Below are positions 7,685 to 15,184 of a stretch of 18,942 nucleotides of DNA, piece after piece. The position numbers were made by a program, and so were the translations under genes. Within the stretch, counting starts at the first letter, position 1. Each line of letters starts with the position of its first letter. This DNA comes from Phycisphaerales bacterium UBA6054. Lineage in GTDB: Bacteria; Planctomycetota; Phycisphaerae; Phycisphaerales; UBA1924. The notes below the pieces were generated by a model. The model was not told the DNA's origin and did not search any database. It worked only from the letters and a program-made list of their open reading frames with translations. The DNA lies in the NCBI GenBank assembly GCA_002429045.1, contig DIYM01000020.1:1-18942 (forward strand). The letters run 5' to 3'.

Positions 7685-9070
7685 TCAGGCGTGCGCGGGC
7701 TGGGAACTGTTCTTGGCCAGGTGTTCGATCAGGTCGATCTCGCTGAGCACGCCGGCGATCTTGCCGTCGCTCATCACGATCGCGGCCTGGTCGGCGCCGA
7801 AAATGCCGTACAACTCCTCGACACGCGCCTGCGGGGGCAGGATCCCGCCCAGCTGCGTCTCGATGCCCTTGACGGGCGAGTCCATCGTGACCGCGTTCTG
7901 CTGCAAGCCGCGGAGGATGTCGATCTCGTGGACCATGCCCAAAGGCTTGCCCGAGCCGTCGGTCACCGGGATCTGACTGATCCCGTGCTCGCGCATGCGG
8001 CTGACCGCCTGATTGACGGTGTCGCCCTCGCCGATCGTGATGACGTCTGCGGAGTTGTCGATCAGATCGCCGACCACGCCAAGCCCGCGGGGCTCTTCCA
8101 TGAAGCCGTGCATCTTCATCCACTCGTCGTCGAGGTACTTGGTCAGGTAGCGCCCGGCGTTGTCGGGCAGCACGACCACGACCTTCTTGCCCGGACCGAG
8201 CCGCTTGGCGACCTCGATCGCGACGTGGGCCATGCCGCCCGAGGACCCGCCGCACGCGAGACCTTCTTCGCGGATCAGGCGCCGCGCCATCGTGAAGCAC
8301 TGGTAGTCGTCGACCTGATGCATCTCGTCGACGACCGTCGGATCGAACGCCCGGCAGACGATGTCCTCCCCAAGGCCCTCGACCTTGTACACGTACGGCG
8401 TGCTCGGCTCGCCCGTGTGGAAGATCGAGTAGTGCACCGAGCCCAAGGGATCGACGCCGACGATCGCGGCCTCGGAGCCGTGGTTCTTGAAGTAACGTCC
8501 CACGCCCGAGACCGTGCCGCCGGTGCCCGTGCCGATCACGACCGCGTCGACCCGCCCGCCGTCGGTCTGCTCGAACAGCTCCTTGCCCGTCAGCACCTCG
8601 TGGGCCTCGATGTTCCACTGGTTGTGGTACTGATCGAGGTAGAACGAGTTGGGCGTCTCGCTGGCGACGCGCTTGGCGACGTTCACATAGTGATCGGGCG
8701 AATCGCCCGGCACGTCGGTGGGGGTGATGATGACCTGGGCGCCAAAGGCACGCAACCCGTCGATCTTCTCCTTGGACATCTTGTCGGGCATGGTGAAGAC
8801 GGCCTTGTAACCCTTGGCGGCCGCGGTCATCGCGGCGCCCATGCCCGTGTTGCCCGAGGTGTTCTCGACGATGGTCCCGCCCGGCTTGAGCAAGCCCTCC
8901 TTCTCGGCCTTGTCGATGATGTACCACGCCATGCGGTCCTTGATCGAACCGGCGGGGTTCATGAACTCGCACTTGGCGTAGACCTCGGCCGAGCCCTCGG
9001 GCACGACCCTGTTCAGGTGGACCAGCGGCGTGTTCCCGATCGCGTCGAGGATGGTGTCTTTGGTGTCCAT
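7685..9070 (-). CDS. Cystathionine beta-synthase with tandem CBS domains
   Basis: 461 aa. Residues 1-325 form a fold-type II PLP core: Lys44 in GSIKDRMA binds PLP, SGNTG (72-76) holds the substrate carboxylate, and TGTGGT (181-186) holds the phosphate. EGLGEDIV (231-238) and Ser276-277 in GGSSGG match cystathionine beta-synthase better than cysteine synthase. Residues about 335-456 are two CBS domains (ADVITIGEGDTVNQAV and DGKIAGVLSEIDLIEHL), a regulatory module binding adenosyl ligands such as S-adenosylmethionine in relatives. There is no N-terminal haem region. Reaction: serine plus homocysteine to cystathionine. ATG at 9070 is well supported by GAGGGAG about 7 bases upstream. TACGCT (9134-9129) could be its -10, leaving a leader of about 50 nt. 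It forms a two-gene operon with the gamma-lyase. Confidence 0.95.
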   Translation of the reverse strand: MDTKDTILDAIGNTPLVHLNRVVPEGSAEVYAKCEFMNPAGSIKDRMAWYIIDKAEKEGLLKPGGTIVENTSGNTGMGAAMTAAAKGYKAVFTMPDKMSKEKIDGLRAFGAQVIITPTDVPGDSPDHYVNVAKRVASETPNSFYLDQYHNQWNIEAHEVLTGKELFEQTDGGRVDAVVIGTGTGGTVSGVGRYFKNHGSEAAIVGVDPLGSVHYSIFHTGEPSTPYVYKVEGLGEDIVCRAFDPTVVDEMHQVDDYQCFTMARRLIREEGLACGGSSGGMAHVAIEVAKRLGPGKKVVVVLPDNAGRYLTKYLDDEWMKMHGFMEEPRGLGVVGDLIDNSADVITIGEGDTVNQAVSRMREHGISQIPVTDGSGKPLGMVHEIDILRGLQQNAVTMDSPVKGIETQLGGILPPQARVEELYGIFGADQAAIVMSDGKIAGVLSEIDLIEHLAKNSSQPAHA

Positions 9071-9175
9071 TCCGTGCTCCCTCAGGCATCAGAGACAGGG
9101 CGTTGGCGGGCGTCGGGCCGCACCCGCAAGCGTAGCGCCGTCGCCCGTCGGGCCGGGCCCGGCAAGGAGCCTTCC

Positions 9176-9181
9176 TACACT
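9176..9181 (+). promoter_or_regulatory. Possible -10 box upstream of TPR-sulfotransferase
   Basis: TACACT, identical to the box before the MBOAT gene, lies 44 bases before the sulfotransferase ATG. A 10-bp perfect palindrome, ATCGGCCGAT (9202-9211), sits between box and start. No convincing -35 hexamer is visible, so this is a weak call. Confidence 0.25.
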
Positions 9182-9225
9182 GGCTTCCACGCCGATTCAG
9201 GATCGGCCGATGCCCGGAACACCCC

Positions 9226-10734
9226 ATGCCAAAGCCCTTCCGCCCGCCCAAAGACGACCCGGTCCGCCCGCAACTCGCGGCGTTCCACAACGCCATGAAG
9301 CAGGGCAAGCACTCCGCCTGCCTGCCCAAGCTCGTCGCCCTCCAGCAGAAACACCCCAACGACCCGCGCATCGCCTGGGCCGTCGGCTCGTGCAACGCCG
9401 GGCTGGGACGCCACGCCGAGTCGATCCGGGCCTTCGAGCGGGCCGCCCAACTCGACCCGGCGAGCCCCGATCTGCGGACCGCGCTCGCGTACGCCTACCA
9501 GCGCGGCGGACGCTACGAGAAGGCCCTCATCGCGCTCGAGCAGGCGCTGTACCGAAGACCCCATGACTTCGTCGCCACCCGCACCCAGGCCAGTGTGCTC
9601 ATGGACCTCGCCAGGTGGGACAAGGCGCAACGGATCGTCGACAAGCTCCTCGGCGACCCGAAGACCTCACGCGTCCCGCGGCCGGACCGCGAGTTGCTCA
9701 CGATCACCGCCGCCCGTCTCGCCCCCAAGCACCGCGATCCCTCGCTGGTCATCAGCGACCTCGAATCCATCACGTCAGAGCCCGGGGCCGACCCCGAGCG
9801 GGCCAGCACCGCCCACTGGCACCTCGGACGCCTCCACGATCACTCCGGCGACTTCGATCGCGCATTCCACCACTACACCGAGGCGCACCGCGTCAAGCTG
9901 CTCCCCTGGGACCCCGACGAGCACAGCGCCCGCATCGATCAGCTCATCGGCTGCTGGAAAGACGGAGACGTCCCCAGCGCCCCGCGCGACGGATCCCGGC
10001 TGATCTTCGTCCTCGGGATGATGCGGTCCGGCACGTCGCTGACCGAGCAGATGCTCTCGCAGTTGGAGGAGATCACGCCCGGCGGGGAACTCAACGCGGT
10101 CTCCCGGCAGGTCACGACCGTCGATCCGGTCCTCTCGGGCCATGCCCGTCCCATGCCAATCACCAGACAGAAATACACCCAGCCCGTCATCGACAAGATG
10201 GCGGCCGCGGCGTGGACCTACTTCGACGCGATCGCCCGCGACGGCTTCATCACCGACAAGCAACCCTACAACTTCATGTACGTCCCACTGCTGACCAAGC
10301 TGTTCCCGGGATGCACCATCGTCCACTGCACCCGGGACCCGCAGGACACCTGCCTGTCCAACTACATCCAGTCGTACTCACGCCCCCACCCGCAGACCCA
10401 GACCCTCGAGCGCCTCGGGCGCTACCACCGAGACTACCAGCGTGCGATGGCGGCGTTCGCCGAGATCCCGGGCGTGGACATGATCGAGACGCCGTACGAG
10501 CAGACCGTGGCCGATCCGAAAGCGAGCCTGACCCCCGTGCTCGAACGCATCGGGCTCGCGTGGGACGACTCCATCCTGAGCTTCCACGAGTCCGACCGCA
10601 CGGTCAGCACGTCGTCGCGGGACCAGGTCCGCAAGCCGCTCTATCGGTCCTCGGTCAGAAAGCACGAGCGGTACGCCGAGCACCTCGCCCCACTCCGTGC
10701 CGCGCTCGGAGCCGGGGGAGACACCGGGGCGTGA
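9226..10734 (+). CDS. TPR-repeat sulfotransferase
   Basis: 502 aa. The N-terminal half (about 15-245) is made of TPR-like helical hairpins, for example RHAESIRAFERAAQLDPAS and RYEKALIALEQALYRRP. The C-terminal half (about 257-495) is a sulfotransferase domain. VLGMMRSGTSLTEQML (262-277) is the 5'-phosphosulfate loop for PAPS, TDKQPYNF (343-350) follows, and HCTRDPQDTCLSNY (367-380) is the 3'-phosphate motif with Arg370. Glu288 in PGGELNA and the VRKPLYRSSV block (468-477) are also family hallmarks. It should transfer sulfate from PAPS to a hydroxyl or tyrosine, with the TPR part likely choosing the acceptor, which cannot be read from sequence. No signal peptide is seen. No Shine-Dalgarno sequence precedes the ATG. 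SurE follows after 22 bases. Confidence 0.93.
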   Translation: MPKPFRPPKDDPVRPQLAAFHNAMKQGKHSACLPKLVALQQKHPNDPRIAWAVGSCNAGLGRHAESIRAFERAAQLDPASPDLRTALAYAYQRGGRYEKALIALEQALYRRPHDFVATRTQASVLMDLARWDKAQRIVDKLLGDPKTSRVPRPDRELLTITAARLAPKHRDPSLVISDLESITSEPGADPERASTAHWHLGRLHDHSGDFDRAFHHYTEAHRVKLLPWDPDEHSARIDQLIGCWKDGDVPSAPRDGSRLIFVLGMMRSGTSLTEQMLSQLEEITPGGELNAVSRQVTTVDPVLSGHARPMPITRQKYTQPVIDKMAAAAWTYFDAIARDGFITDKQPYNFMYVPLLTKLFPGCTIVHCTRDPQDTCLSNYIQSYSRPHPQTQTLERLGRYHRDYQRAMAAFAEIPGVDMIETPYEQTVADPKASLTPVLERIGLAWDDSILSFHESDRTVSTSSRDQVRKPLYRSSVRKHERYAEHLAPLRAALGAGGDTGA

Positions 10735-10744
10735 TCGCGACCCC

Positions 10745-10756
10745 TACCCTCCGCCC
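10745..10756 (+). promoter_or_regulatory. -10-like box abutting the surE start
   Basis: TACCCT (10745-10750) is followed by CCGCCC and the surE ATG at 10757. The layout matches the MBL gene (TACGAT, CCCCGCCC, ATG). It sits in the 22-base gap after the sulfotransferase gene and would give surE its own leaderless message. No Shine-Dalgarno sequence is present. Confidence 0.4.
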
Positions 10757-11569
10757 ATGCGGATCCTCCTGACCAACGACGACGGCATCCACGCGCCCGG
10801 CATCGTCAGCATGCACAGGGCGCTCACCGATCCCGACGCCGCCCAGGGGGCGCTGGGAGAGGTCTTCGCGGTGGCCCCGCTGACCGGCCAGTCCGCGACC
10901 TCGCACGGCCTGACGTTCCACCAGCCGCTCATGACACGGGACGCTTCCGTCAACAGCGCCCCAGGGGTCGCCGTGGACGGGAGACCGGCCGACTGCACCA
11001 AACTCGCCCTGACCAACCTGTGGCCCGAACGCTTCGGGCAGGGATCCCTGCCCGATCTGGTCATCTCGGGGATGAACGCCGGTGCGAACTGCGGCATCAA
11101 CGTCCTGTACTCGGGCACCGTTGCCGCCGCGTTGGAAGCCGCATTCCTCGGGGTGCCCTCGATCGCGGTCTCGCTGCACCTCGACAAGCACCGCGCCGAC
11201 TTCGATCGCGCCGCCCGCGTCGCCCGCGCCGCGATCGACCGATTGATCGCCGGCGGCTTGCCGGGCTCGCACGAATGCCTCTCCATCAACGTCCCCGCGA
11301 CCGAGTTCCTCCCAGACAACGCCGAGTCCGACCCCGATCTCGTGGTGTGCCCGATGAACACCCACGCGCTGGTCGATCGCTATGAGCCCCGGTCCTCGCC
11401 GGGCGGAGCGTCGTACTACTGGGCCGCCGGGCACGGGCTCGAGTTCCGCGGCACCGACCCGGGCACCGATGTCCACGAACTCTTCGAACGCAGGGTCACG
11501 GTCACGCCCCTGCGCTTCGACCTGACCGACCAAGCACGCCTGGCGTTCTGGCGGGACCGCGTGTCGTGA
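10757..11569 (+). CDS. surE: 5'/3'-nucleotidase SurE
   Basis: 270 aa, the usual size. The start MRILLTNDDGIHAPG is the family N-terminus, and the ATG at 10757 gives it exactly, so longer readings from 10697 are discarded. Metal and active-site residues are in place: Asp8 and Asp9 in NDDG, Ser46 in LTGQSATSHGLT, and Asn107 in SGMNAGANCGINVLYSGTV (104-122). DGRPADCTKLAL (74-85) and the C-terminal TDVHELFERRVTVTPL (237-252) are also typical. SurE is a cytosolic metal-dependent phosphatase of nucleoside monophosphates, linked in other bacteria to stationary-phase survival. It usually neighbours pcm or RNA-repair genes; here it follows a sulfotransferase, which suggests no functional tie. A perfect palindromic terminator follows 31 bases after the stop. 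Confidence 0.96.
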   Translation: MRILLTNDDGIHAPGIVSMHRALTDPDAAQGALGEVFAVAPLTGQSATSHGLTFHQPLMTRDASVNSAPGVAVDGRPADCTKLALTNLWPERFGQGSLPDLVISGMNAGANCGINVLYSGTVAAALEAAFLGVPSIAVSLHLDKHRADFDRAARVARAAIDRLIAGGLPGSHECLSINVPATEFLPDNAESDPDLVVCPMNTHALVDRYEPRSSPGGASYYWAAGHGLEFRGTDPGTDVHELFERRVTVTPLRFDLTDQARLAFWRDRVS

Positions 11570-11600
11570 GCCCGGCCCGGCACGCCAGGCGCAAAGACAG

Positions 11601-11625
11601 GGCCGCCCGGCGCCGGGCGGCCTTT
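11601..11625. terminator. Palindromic terminator between surE and HDOD gene
   Basis: A perfect 22-bp palindrome (11601-11622, GGCCGCCCGGC and its complement) is followed on the plus strand by TTTCGCTT. It folds into a stem of about 9 bp or more with a tiny loop. It lies between the stops of convergent genes and can end both transcripts; the T tail is short, so plus-strand termination may be partial. Confidence 0.75.
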
Positions 11626-11649
11626 CGCTTGTACGGATGACCGATCCGG

Positions 11650-12531
11650 TCAGATCATGTTCTCGGCGTCCTGCACCATGACCTGCAGCTTGCCGACCAT
11701 CTCTTCGATCTGCTCGTCGTTCAGCTTCAACAACTCGCGGACCTCCCTCTGGATCTCGCAGGACGGGTTGTCCAGGCGGAAACCATTCGCGAGCCGTCCC
11801 GCGAGGCAATCGGCCGCGTGGACCACCGCGACGAGCTTCTGCTGCTCGGCGGGCGCGCCGAGCGGGTTGTGATGGAACCCGGTGGCACTGGCGAACGGCG
11901 CCGGGAACTTCCACTTCGCGCACAACCCCTGGCCGAACTCCTGGTGGTTGGCGCCGAACACCTCGTTCTCGGTCTCGAGCAGCGAGACCTTGGGGATGCC
12001 GTCCACACCCGCGCCGGCTTTGTCGAGCGCATCGATCAGCTTGGACCGGTCGTACTGCATCTCGACCATGATGCCGATGTCATGGATCAGGCCCGCCAGA
12101 TACGCCTCGTCACCGAGCCCCAGGCCGCAGGTGTCCGAGATCAGCTTGCACCCGATCGCCGTCGCATTCGAGTGGTTCCAGAGCTCCTTGGCCGAGAAGG
12201 TCGGTGTCAACTCACCGCCGCGGAAGAGCTTGGCCAACGACGCCGCGATCGCGATGTTCTTCACCGCGTTGAGCCCCAGCATCACGATCGCGCGGTTGAT
12301 CGACGCGATCTGCCCCGGAAGCCCGTAGAACGAGCTGTTGACCACCTTCAGGATACGGCTGGACAGCGCGGGATCGTTGCTGATCACCGCGTGCAGATCC
12401 TGCGCGGTGCTGGTCGGATCCTCGACGAGCTCGATGATGCGGAGGGTCACCTCCGGGAGCGTCGCGATGTGCGAGATCTCCCGGATGGCCTTCTCCACGA
12501 TCTCCTGACGCTGCTCTTCCGTGACGCTCAT
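11650..12531 (-). CDS. HDOD-domain signalling protein
   Basis: 293 aa. Residues about 18-215 are an HDOD domain, the HD-related output module of bacterial signalling proteins. LPEVTLRIIELVEDP (25-39), NDPALSSRILKVVNSSFYG (52-70) and INRAIVMLGLNAVKN (78-92) are the standard opening blocks. His120, the HD pair 150-151 in AGLIHDIG, the block ANHQEFGQGLCAKW (194-207), His220-221 and Asp241 keep more of the HD metal set than many HDOD proteins do, so weak phosphohydrolase activity cannot be excluded. No receiver, GGDEF or EAL domain is attached, so partners must come from elsewhere. The C-terminus (about 255-293) is charged and helical. ATG at 12531 is fixed by AGAAGGAG 7 bases upstream, the best ribosome site in the window. 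It is expressed alone. Confidence 0.92.
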   Translation of the reverse strand: MSVTEEQRQEIVEKAIREISHIATLPEVTLRIIELVEDPTSTAQDLHAVISNDPALSSRILKVVNSSFYGLPGQIASINRAIVMLGLNAVKNIAIAASLAKLFRGGELTPTFSAKELWNHSNATAIGCKLISDTCGLGLGDEAYLAGLIHDIGIMVEMQYDRSKLIDALDKAGAGVDGIPKVSLLETENEVFGANHQEFGQGLCAKWKFPAPFASATGFHHNPLGAPAEQQKLVAVVHAADCLAGRLANGFRLDNPSCEIQREVRELLKLNDEQIEEMVGKLQVMVQDAENMI

Positions 12532-12699
12532 CTAAAGCTCCTTCTCAAAGACTTGCGGCAACCGGGTCATCGACGGGTTCCGTCAACGACTTTCGTGCGA
12601 ACAACGAGCAGCCCGAATGACGCACCGCCCACACCCGGCGCGCCCCCCAGGAGCCCCACCCGGAGCGTCCGAGAACCCGCCAGCAGCCGCACCCCTCGA

Positions 12700-13182
12700 T
12701 CACATCAGCCAGAGACTCACCCCGAAACACACAACCGACAGGATCGAACTCGCCGCTCTCAGATGGTTCCAGCGCGTCCAGACGACCAGATAGCGCCTCC
12801 AGAACGCGATCCCTTCTGGGTCTGTGTGGCTCGCCCGGTCCAGCGCGTTGTTGAGCGGGACGTTCCCCGCCGCGGTCACCAGGAACACGCCGAACAGATA
12901 CAACGCGCCCGCGATCGCGACGGGGACCGACCAGGGCTCCCCGCTCCGGATCAGCCCGATCGCGACCGAGCCGCCCCCGACCAGCACGCTGGCGCCGAAC
13001 CCGCCCATGAACGCGCCGTTGTACACCGCGCGGTTGATCGACTGCATCACGCGCATGCCTTCGGGCTCGGGCATCTCGCCCAACACGCGCATCATGAAGT
13101 TCGAGAAGACGAACACGGTCCCGCCGGTGATCCCGACGCCGACCAGCCCGACCACGCAGAGCATCGCCGCCGCATTATCCAC
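12700..13182 (-). CDS. DUF1772 (anthrone-oxygenase-like) membrane protein
   Basis: 160 aa with four hydrophobic helices (about 7-28, 55-77, 85-104, 143-159), the DUF1772 architecture. The family signature GNVPLNNAL (106-114) followed by WRRYLVVWTRWNHLRA (128-143) is clear. The family is named for distant similarity to fungal anthrone oxygenases; most bacterial members have no known reaction. The start is GTG at 13182, preceded by GGGGGTG; it overlaps the last 8 bases of the NmrA-like gene, so the two are translationally coupled. Pairing of NmrA-like and DUF1772 genes under an AraC-type regulator recurs in other bacteria as I recall, suggesting one redox unit. Confidence 0.85.
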   Translation of the reverse strand: MDNAAAMLCVVGLVGVGITGGTVFVFSNFMMRVLGEMPEPEGMRVMQSINRAVYNGAFMGGFGASVLVGGGSVAIGLIRSGEPWSVPVAIAGALYLFGVFLVTAAGNVPLNNALDRASHTDPEGIAFWRRYLVVWTRWNHLRAASSILSVVCFGVSLWLM

Positions 13183-14041
13183 GGTGCACCCCCGCAACGC
13201 TCGGTGCCCAAGCGCCGTCCGCCGCCGCCCGACGGGCGAAGGCGCCGAAACTCCGGGGCGCGCGCCCCAACGCCCGCTCGACGCCGTCGCTCACGTGCGC
13301 GTTCACGCCCGACCCGGTGATCTCGAACAGATAGCCGAGCAGATCGACCATGCCCCCGGGCACGCCCGCACGCCCGAGCCCTTCGAGGAACACGCCCGAA
13401 GAGGCCGGCTGGTACACGACCGGGCGGCCCGTCGCGTCGCTCAGAGAGGCGGCGACCTCGCTCATGGTCAGCAACGCGGGCCCGGTGACCTCGTAGACCT
13501 CCCCGTCGTGCCCCGGGCGCGTCAACGCCACCGCCGCGACTTCAGCGATGTCGTCCGCATCGACGAAAGGCTCCCGCGCATCCGGGTTGGGGAGCACGAT
13601 CACCCCGCCGTTGACCATGCCGGCGAACTCGCCCTCGCTGAAGTTCTGGTTGAACCAACCCGCGCGGACGATCGTCCACGCGAGCCCGGAGCCCTCCACG
13701 ATCCGCTCGCATGCCCGCGCCTCCGGCTCGCCCCGCCCCGAGAGCAGCACGATCTTCTCCACGCCCCTCTCGCGGGCGATCCCAACGAACCGGGCCAGAT
13801 CGGCGGCGGCCCGCGGCACCGCCAGATCCGGTGTGTACGCGACATACACCGCGTCCATCCCCTCCAACGCCGGGCCCCACGTCTCCGGGATCTCCCAATC
13901 GAACGCGGGATCGCCCGAGCGCGAACCCCGTCGGACCTCGACGCCCGCGGATTCGAGTCGCGGAACGACACGCCGCCCGGTCTTGCCATTGGCGGCGATC
14001 ACGAGCACACGGGCGTGGGTGGGGGGCTGCTGGGTCATCAT
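13175..14041 (-). CDS. NmrA-like NAD(P)-binding protein
   Basis: 288 aa, an atypical short-chain dehydrogenase of the NmrA/azoreductase-like group. VLVIAANGKTGRRVVPRL (12-29) is the dinucleotide-binding strand and loop in the NGKTGR form. MDAVYVAY (62-69), KIVLLSGRG (96-104), WTIVRAGWFNQNF (122-134) and FVDADDIAEVAAVAL (159-173) follow the family order. The catalytic Tyr-xxx-Lys of classical dehydrogenases is not evident, so it may be a redox-sensing or quinone-reductase-like protein. ATG-ATG at 14041/14038 follows AAAGGAG by 4 or 7 bases; either may be used. The stop overlaps the start of the DUF1772 gene. Its probable promoter (-35 TTGAGA at 14128-14123, -10 GATAGT at 14105-14100) lies in the divergent region shared with the AraC-type regulator. 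Confidence 0.87.
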   Translation of the reverse strand: MMTQQPPTHARVLVIAANGKTGRRVVPRLESAGVEVRRGSRSGDPAFDWEIPETWGPALEGMDAVYVAYTPDLAVPRAAADLARFVGIARERGVEKIVLLSGRGEPEARACERIVEGSGLAWTIVRAGWFNQNFSEGEFAGMVNGGVIVLPNPDAREPFVDADDIAEVAAVALTRPGHDGEVYEVTGPALLTMSEVAASLSDATGRPVVYQPASSGVFLEGLGRAGVPGGMVDLLGYLFEITGSGVNAHVSDGVERALGRAPRSFGAFARRAAADGAWAPSVAGVHRG

Positions 14042-14067
14042 CCGGCTCCTTTCGTGGACGTTCGAGC

Positions 14068-14081
14068 GATCCGCACGGATC
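14068..14081. promoter_or_regulatory. 14-bp palindrome in the NmrA-gene leader
   Basis: GATCCG-CA-CGGATC is a perfect 6-bp inverted repeat with a 2-bp centre. It lies just downstream of the predicted minus-strand transcription start (about 14093) and 27 bases before the start codon. It could be a second operator or a short leader hairpin. Confidence 0.35.
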
Positions 14082-14085
14082 ACTA

Positions 14086-14128
14086 TTGCTTATGTGTCTA
14101 CTATCGAGCACATAAATCGAATTCTCAA
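14086..14128. promoter_or_regulatory. Divergent promoter/operator of the AraC-NmrA cassette
   Basis: An AT-rich stretch in a GC-rich region. On the minus strand TTGAGA (14128-14123) and GATAGT (14105-14100) are 17 bp apart, a good sigma70-type promoter for the NmrA-like gene. On the plus strand TTGCTT (14086-14091) and CATAAA (14111-14116) are 19 bp apart, a weaker fit for the AraC-type gene. Perfect 7-bp inverted arms TTATGTG (14090-14096) and CACATAA (14109-14115), with a 12-bp spacer, flank the minus-strand -10. A protein bound there would control both promoters; the AraC-type regulator next door is the natural candidate, although AraC proteins more often bind direct repeats. Confidence 0.5.
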
Positions 14129-14182
14129 TCACACAAACCCCACACTTCTTGCTCGTTTGTCTAGATCAGAACCCGCTGACGC

Positions 14183-15184
14183 ATGACCCGCACCAAAGCC
14201 CCCGGAACGATCCCACCGACAGCGCTGCCAGAGTCCGGCGATCCGCTGGGCGAAGCGCTCCACGCTTTCCGCCTTGAGGGCGTGGTCTACGCCCGTTCGC
14301 ACCTGACCGCCCCGTGGGGCGTGTCGATGCCGCCGATGCCCGGCTGCGTGATGTTCCACGTCGTCACGTCGGGCTCGTGCGTGCTCGAAGGTGCGGGCGA
14401 CGGGCCGACGACGCTTCGCCCGGGCGAGTTCGCCCTGATGCCCCGCGGCGAGGGGCACACGATCAAGAGCCAGCCGAACGCACGGACCGAGGACTACTTC
14501 TCTCTGCCCGTCCGGCGCATGACCGATCGGTACGAGGTGCTCCGCTACGGCGGCGGTGGCGCCGAGACCACGCTGATCTGCGGCGCGGTGTGCGTCGACC
14601 ACCCGGCCGCCCGTGACCTCATCGGGATGCTGCCCGGACTGATCCACACGCGCGCCTGGGACACGCCCGACGCGGACTGGATGCTCGGCACGCTCCGCCT
14701 GATGGGCGCCGAAGCGAGCGCCCAACTCCCGGGCGGTGAGACGATCGTGACGCGCCTCGCGGATGTCCTGGTCGTCCAGTCGATCCGTGCGTGGCTGAAC
14801 CAGCACCCCGAGGAACAGAGCGGGTGGCTCGGCGCCCTTCGCGACCACCGCATCGGCCCGGCGCTCGTGCGCATCCAGCGCGAGCCCGAGCGGGCCTGGA
14901 CCGTCGCCTCGCTCGCGTCGTCGGTCGCGATGTCGCGATCCGCGTTCTCGGCACGCTTCACCGAACTGGTCGGCGAATCGCCGCTGCAGTATGTCACACG
15001 CTGGCGCATGCAGGTCGCGGGCGCCTGGCTGCAATCGGACGAGACCACCGCGGCCGAGTGCGGCGCCAGGCTCGGTTACAACTCCGAGGCGGCGTTCAAC
15101 CGCGCGTTCAAACGCGTCATGGGCCTCCCCCCGCGGGCCTGGCAGCGGCATCAGGCCCAAACAACGCAGGCGCTCGCTCAGTAA
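14183..15184 (+). CDS. AraC-family transcriptional regulator with cupin domain
   Basis: 333 aa. Residues about 25-205 form a cupin-type ligand-sensing domain (RPGEFALMPRGEGHTI, 79-94, is the typical beta-barrel turn). Residues about 222-325 are the double helix-turn-helix of AraC/XylS proteins: WTVASLASSVAMSRSAFSAR (239-258) is the first HTH and AAECGARLGYNSEAAFNRAF (290-309) the second, with the closing GLPPRAWQR (314-322). It is divergent from the NmrA-like/DUF1772 pair across a 141-bp region with inverted repeats, so it probably controls them and itself. The ligand is unknown. ATG at 14183 has no Shine-Dalgarno sequence. Its last 7 bases overlap the 3' end of the convergent neuC-like gene. 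Confidence 0.9.
   Translation: MTRTKAPGTIPPTALPESGDPLGEALHAFRLEGVVYARSHLTAPWGVSMPPMPGCVMFHVVTSGSCVLEGAGDGPTTLRPGEFALMPRGEGHTIKSQPNARTEDYFSLPVRRMTDRYEVLRYGGGGAETTLICGAVCVDHPAARDLIGMLPGLIHTRAWDTPDADWMLGTLRLMGAEASAQLPGGETIVTRLADVLVVQSIRAWLNQHPEEQSGWLGALRDHRIGPALVRIQREPERAWTVASLASSVAMSRSAFSARFTELVGESPLQYVTRWRMQVAGAWLQSDETTAAECGARLGYNSEAAFNRAFKRVMGLPPRAWQRHQAQTTQALAQ

Noticed and set aside
9071..9225. Possible S-adenosylmethionine or other riboswitch before cystathionine beta-synthase
   Set aside because: The 155-base gap shows short palindromes but no arrangement I recognise as a known riboswitch, and it is shared with a divergent gene.
7676..9298. 540-residue plus-strand frame opposite cystathionine beta-synthase
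   Set aside because: No recognisable domain, full overlap with a confidently identified gene, and shadow-type composition.
6711..9395. 894-residue minus-strand frame across the gamma-lyase and beta-synthase genes
   Set aside because: It is a shifted-frame shadow of both genes; the product is low-complexity Arg/Gly/Ala while the two real frames match well-known enzymes from end to end.
12545..12730. Small minus-strand frame between the HDOD and DUF1772 genes
   Set aside because: It is 61 residues with no ribosome site or recognisable motif, and it overlaps the end of the DUF1772 gene. The 168-base gap holds only a short GACGG-AAC-CCGTC hairpin and no clear riboswitch.
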